In this document: piece by piece, positions 58,661 through 64,000 of the stretch
How positions within the stretch are numbered: the stretch's first letter is position 1
How the letters are laid out: the number at the start of each line of letters is the position of its first letter
DNA from: Isoetes taiwanensis
Lineage: Eukaryota; Streptophyta; Lycopodiopsida; Isoetales; Isoetaceae
Direction of reading: 5' to 3'
NCBI GenBank assembly: GCA_021234155.1
Contig: JAJEKV010000022.1
Location: 4,669,852-4,733,851, forward strand
Length of the DNA: 64,000 bases
Notes under the pieces: generated by a model
Seen by the model: only the letters and a program-made list of their open reading frames with translations
What the model was told of the DNA's origin: nothing
Databases searched by the model: none
Translations under genes and position numbers: made by a program

Positions 58661-61600
58661 ACTCCATTCCCCTTTCGCCTTATGCTAACCCTTTGACCTA
58701 GACCTTCTCCTAAAATTTCAAAATTGGGCTGTGTGCTGGAAATGGATTAGATTCCAGCTGGCAAAAAATCAGAATTTATTTTCGTACGACAATGCATTAA
58801 TTGCAAATTTATGAATGTCTTGCCACGCAAAAGCCCCGACTTCTACTTGCCACATCGGAGGAGGACAGGCCCAAACTCCGCTCCGTCCAGTTCCCCTTGC
58901 TCCATATTCTCGTCTGCAGCTTCGCCGGCCAGTCCCAAGTGCAACAGACCAAGTCACCGCCCCCAAAACGCCAAACCCTTCTAGAACACGGCAACCCACG
59001 GGGTTTCGTTTTGGAGGCCACCTCTCCGGTCGGTCGGGGGGGACCTTGCGTGACTTGGCGTGGAGTGGGGGTGTTGGCCTTGAGCACCGGACCCTAAAAT
59101 CCCCCTGAAGCTTGCCCGAATTTCCTCTCCCCAGGCCACAGGGGACCCGGACGAGGCTGACCTCCCTCTCTCGAATCGCGGGTTGACTCTGCCAATGGAC
59201 TCAGAATGTCGGCGTTGCCACGGGACCAAGTTCCGTGGCCAGAAGACCACCGACCTCCAAGAAGCCAAAGTAGCTCACTTCCATCACACTTTCGTAGTCA
59301 ATTGGCCTAGGATGTGGATCGCGGGATCTTTGTCATTGGGAGGCGTGAGTGTTTCTTTCTTTTGCAAAACCGACCTTGTAACTTGCTCCCTAGGGTAATT
59401 TAGCCATTCGGACGATTTAGCGGGTCGATTTGCCATTCCGGAGCCTCCCGGTGCGAACGACAAGACAATCACCGGGTTTCTACAAGGCCGACCTCGGGGG
59501 GCCCAGCGGTTTGACAAGTTCTCCGGACCGATCTGGAATCTTTTGGGCCTTCGAAGAGGGCCCCTGCGGAGGATCCAACGGTCGGATAGGGAACGGGCTC
59601 GGGAGGGTGGTCATTAGCGTGCAGCCCCGGGGCCTGCCCGGAAGGGCTGCCTCGGGAACTTTTGGATCCGCCTCTTGGGGTCCGGACTCTCCCCTCTTGT
59701 GAGGGATCCCCGCAAGGTCACGGCCTCGTTTGACTTGGGAAGGGTGCGGCTCGGTTGCCACAGCGGGCTGCCCGACCGTTCTAATGCTAACCCTTTGACC
59801 TAGACCTTCTCAAAAATTTCAAAATTGGGAACGTGTCTGCTGGAAATGGATTAGGAATCCAGTGGCAAAAATCAGAATTTATTTTAAGTACAATGCATTA
59901 ATTAGAATTTATGAATGTCTTGCCAGCACCAAAGCCCCCGACTTCTACTTGCCACATCGGGGAGGAGGACAGGCCCAAACTCAAACTCCGTCAGTTCCCC
60001 TTGCTCCGTATTCTCCGGTGCGGCTTCTCGGCCAGGTCCCAAGTGCAGCAGACCAAGTCTCGGCCCCCCAAGCGCCCCTTCTAGGAGAACGGCAACCCAC
60101 GGGGTTTACGTTTTGGAGGCCCCTCTCCTTGTCCAGTTCGTAGGGGGACCTTGGCGTGACTTGGCGTGGAGTGGGGGTGTTGGCCTTGAGCCACGGACCC
60201 TAAAATCCCGGGCTGCTTGCCCACGAATTTCCTCTCCCCAAGGCCACGGGGCCGGACGAGGCGACCTCCCTCTCGGAATTGCGATTTGGCTCTGCCAATG
60301 GACTCGAGCGTCGGCGTTGCCACAGGGACCAAGTTCCGTGGCCAGAAGACCACCCGACCTCCAAAGCGCCAAAGTAGCTCACTTCCATCACACTTTCGTA
60401 GTCAATTGGCCTAGGATGTGGATCGCGGGATCTTGTCGTGGAGGCGTGAGTGTTTCTTTCTTTTGCAAACCGACCTTGTAACTTGCTCCCTAGGGTAATT
60501 TAGCCATTCGGACGATTTGGCGGGGTCGATTTGCCATTCGGAACCTCCCGGTGCCCGAGCGACAAGACAACTGCGGTTTCTACAAGGCCGACCTCGGGGG
60601 CTTGAACAAAGTTTTGACAAGTTCTCCGGACCCGATCTGGAATCTTTTGGGCCTTCCCGAAGGGGGCCCCCGAGCGGAGGATCAACGGTCGGATAGGGGC
60701 CCGGGCTCGGGAGGGTGGTCATTAAGCGTCTTACCCGGGGCGCTGCCGAGGAAGAGGGCTGCCTCGGGAACTTTTTGGATCCCGCCTCTTGGGGTCCACT
60801 CTCCCCTCTTGTGAGGGGATCCTGCAAGGTCAGGCCTCGTTTGACTTGGGGAAGGGTGCCATTTCGGTTTGCCACAGCGGGCTGCCCCGACCGTTCTAAT
60901 GCTAACCCTTTGACCTAGACCTTCTCCGAAAATTTAGAAAATTGGGCTGTGTCTTTGGAAATGGATTAGGAATCCAGGTGGCAAAAAATCAAATTTATTT
61001 TAGGTACAATGCATTAATTGCGAATTTATGAATGTCTTGCCACTTTGCAAAAGCCCCCCGACTTCTACTTGCCACATCGGGGAGGGAGGACAGGCCCAAA
61101 CTCCGCTCCGTCGGTTCCCCTTGCTCCGTATTCTCGGCTGCGGCTTCCCGGCCAGGTCCCAAGTGCAGCAGACCAAGTCTACGGCCCCAAAGCATAAAAC
61201 CCTTCTAGAACACGGCAACCCACGGGGTTTCGTTTTGGAGGCCCTCTCCTTGTCGGTCCGGTAGGGACCTTGCGTGGACTGACTGGCGTGGAGTGGGGGT
61301 GTTGGCCGAACCGGACCCTAAAATCCCGGGCTGCTTGCCCCGTTTCCTCTCCCCAAGGCCACAGGGGCGGGCCCGAGGCGACCTCCCTCTCCGGAATCGC
61401 GATTTGACTCTGCCAATGGACTCGAGCGTCGGCGTTGCCACGGGGACCAAGTTCCGTGGCCAAAGACCACCCGACCTCAAGAAGCGCCAAAGTAGCTCAC
61501 TTCCATCACACTTTCGTAGTCAATTGGCCTAGGATGTGGATGCGGGGATCTTGTCGTGGAGGCGTGAGTGTTTCTTTCTTTTGCAAAACCGACCTTGTAA

Positions 61601-64000
61601 CTTGCTCCCTAGGGTAATTTAGCCATTCGGACGATTTGGCGGGGTCGATTTGCCATTCAGGAACCTCCCGGTGCCCGAGCGACAAGACAACTGCGGTTTC
61701 TACAAGGCCGACCTCGGGGCCTTGGCGGTTTGACAAGTTCTCCCGGACCCGTCTGGAATCTTTTGGGCCTTCCCAGAAGAGGGGCCTGAGCGGGAGATCC
61801 AAGCGGTCCGGATAGGGGAACCCGGGCTCGGGAGGGTGGTCATTAGCGTCACGCCCGGGGAAGCGCGAGGAAGGAGCTGCCTCGGGAACTTTTGGATCCC
61901 GCCTCTTGGGGTCCGGACTCTCCCCTCTTGTGAGGGATCCTGCAAGGTCTGGCCTCGTTTGACTTGGGGAAGGGTGCCGGCTTCGGTTGCCACCCAGCGG
62001 GCTGCCCGACCGTTCTAATCTAACCCTTTGACCTAGACCTTCTCCGAAAATTTGAAAATTGGGCATGTGCTGGAGATGGATTAGGAATCCAGTGGCAAAA
62101 ATCAGAATTTATTTTTAAGTACAATGCATTAATTGCGAATTTATGAATGTCTTGCCCTTTGCAAAAGCCCCCGACTTCTACTTGCCACATCGGGGAGGAC
62201 AGGCCCAAACTCCCCTCCGTCGGTTCCCCTTGCTCCGTATTCTTTTGCGGCTTCTCGGCCCGGTCCCAAGTGCAACCTTGAGACCAAGTCTCGGCCCCAA
62301 AGCGCCAAACCCTTCTAGAACACAGCAGCCCACGGGGTTTACGTTTTGGAGGCCCTCTCCTTGTCGGTCGGCGGGACCTTGGCCGTGACTTGGCGTGGAG
62401 TGGGGGTGTTGGCCTTGAGCGGACCCTAAAATCCCGGAAGGCTGCTTGCCCCGAATTTCCTCTCCCCAAGGCCACAGGGGCCGGGCCAGGCGACCTCCCT
62501 CTCGGGAATCGCGATTTGGCTCTGCCAATGGACTCGAACGTCGGCGTTGCCACAGGGACCAAGTTAAAGTGGCCAAAGACCACCCCCGACCTCCAAGAAG
62601 CGCCAAAGTAGCTCACTTCCATCACACTCGTAGTCAATTGGCCTAGGATGTGGATGCGGGATCTTGTCGTGGAGGCGTGAGTGTTTCTTTCTTTTGCAAA
62701 ACCGACCTTGTAACTTGCTCCCTAGGGTAATTTAGCCATTCGGGACGATTTGGCGGTCGATTTGCCATTCCGGACCTCCCGGTGCCCGAGCGACAAGACA
62801 ACTGCCCGGTTTCTACAAGGCCGACCTCGGGGCCCCAGCGGTTTGACAAGTTCTCGGACCCGATCTGGAATCTTTTGGGCCTTCCCGAGAGGGGCCCCTG
62901 AGCGGAGGATCAGCGGTCGGATAGGGGAACCGGGCTCCCGAGGGTGGTCATTAAGCGTCTGCGACCCCCAGGAATCCATTTGCCGGGGAAGAGGGCTGCC
63001 TCGGGGAACTTTTGGATCCGCCTCTTGGGGTCCGGACTCTCCCCTCTTGTGAGGGATCCACCAAGGTCCTGGCCTCGTTTGACTTGGGGAAGGGTGCCAG
63101 CTCGGTTGCCACCAGAGCGGGCTGCCCAGAGCCGTTCTAATCTAACCCTTTGACCTAGACCTTCTCAGAAAATTTCGAAAATTGGGCATTGTCTTTGGAG
63201 ATGGATTAGGAATCCGGTGGCAAAAAATCAGAATTTATTTTCGTACAATGCATTAATTGCGGGTTTATGAATGTCTTGCCCTTTGCAAAAGCCCCCCGAC
63301 TTCTACTTGCCACATCGGGAGGGAGGACAGGCCCAAACTCCGCTCCGTCGGTTCCCCTTGCTCCGTATTCTCGGCTGCGGCTTCTCGGCCCGGTCCCAAG
63401 TGCAGCAGACCAAGTCTCCGGCCCCAAAGCGCAAACCCTTCTAGAACACGGCAGCCCACGGGGTTTCGTTTTGGAGGCCCTCTCCTTGTCGGTCGGGCGG
63501 GACCTTGCGCCGTGACTTGGCGTGGAGTGGGGGTGTTGGCCTTGAGCACGGACCCTAAAATCCCCCTAGGAGGCTTGCCCCCGAATTTCCTCTCCCCAAG
63601 GCCACGGGGGCGGACGGGCGACCTCCCCTCTCTCTGGGAATCGCGATTTGGCTCTGCCAATGGACTCGAGAACGTCGACGTTGCCACAGGGACCAAGTTC
63701 CGTGGCGAGAAGACCACCCGACCTCCAAGAAGCGCCAAAGTAGCTCACTTCCATCACACTCGTAGTCAATTGGCCTAGGATGTGGATCGCGGGATCTTTT
63801 GTCGTGGAGGCGTGAGTGTTTCTTTCTTTTGCAAAACCGACCTTGTAACTTGCTCCCTAGGGTAATTTAGCCATTCGGACCGATTTGGCGGTCGATTTGC
63901 CATTTCGGACCTCCCGGTGCCGAGCGACAAAACACTGCGGTTTCTACAAAGCCCGACCTCGGGGCGCCCCAGGGTTTGACAAGTTCTCGGACCCGTCTGG

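Larger units (their letters stand above)
54640..64000 (-). repeat. Right 1.1 kb tandem repeat array
   Basis: Monomers are reverse-complemented relative to the left array. The anchor TATGAATGTCTTG occurs at 55539, 56617, 57699, 58810, 59910, 61027, 62142 and 63266 (periods 1078, 1082, 1111, 1100, 1117, 1115 and 1124). A diverged partial monomer (54640-55010) and a 55010-55330 segment precede the first anchor. The three inner monomers carry B-type segments; monomers from 58.8 kb outwards are A-type. The array runs off the window end. No frame is conserved between monomers. Confidence 0.95.

Noticed and set aside
54640-64000. Ribosomal intergenic spacer as the identity of the 1.1 kb array
   Set aside because: No 18S, 5.8S, 25S or 5S sequence and no rRNA promoter-like landmark is present in either array, so there is no positive support.

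Overview
The window looks like nuclear DNA from a land plant with a large, repeat-dominated genome. The support is a Ty1/copia-type RNase H remnant, CACTA-like termini with GCGACG-rich subterminal repeats, a multi-exon fragment of a plant-type HNH-nuclease-like gene with GT/AG introns, and non-LTR retrotransposons. There is no operon-like layout, no rRNA gene and no credible tRNA gene. The species cannot be named from the sequence. No intact protein-coding gene was found; nearly every open frame is a shadow or a decayed mobile element.

Layout. 1-4301 and 54640-64000 are two arrays of the same tandem repeat (about 1.08-1.12 kb per monomer), in opposite orientations about 50 kb apart. Each has a variant (B-type) monomer on its inner side. 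A diverged relative (about 0.8 kb period) lies at 12960-14810. Between the arrays is a nested mosaic: unassigned TE-like DNA (4.3-12.9 kb); two adjacent copies of an internally deleted copia derivative (16.1-19.2 kb); a minisatellite and a 5'-truncated LINE (22.1-23.3 kb); a 1.5 kb inverted repeat whose loop is LINE-like (24.5-26.0 kb); and a retroelement on the minus strand reading gag, reverse transcriptase, RNase H, tyrosine recombinase (26.1-30.3 kb).

Further right are a third copia-derivative copy with two nested insertions (32.6-35.6 kb), short tandem repeats (35.6-37.2 kb), a possible Pack-type element carrying the HNH-like gene fragment (37.6-41.8 kb), a decayed LINE (41.8-47.0 kb) and a CACTA-like element (47.15-54.63 kb) containing a tRNA-like tandem repeat and an 0.8 kb polypurine tract.

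Two points stand out. First, the 26.1-30.3 kb element joins a YVDD reverse transcriptase to a tyrosine recombinase, which is the DIRS/Ngaro type of retroelement and not a usual component of seed-plant annotations. Second, CTG/CAG trinucleotides are selectively missing in most repeats and replaced by CG, CCG or CTCG, while a few islands (15.48-17.65, about 36.4-37.2 and 38.2-41.8 kb) keep them. One copy of the copia derivative sits inside an island and serves as an internal control. The pattern suggests a systematic base-calling error at CHG-methylated sites, so many frameshifts here may be sequence errors and not real mutations.
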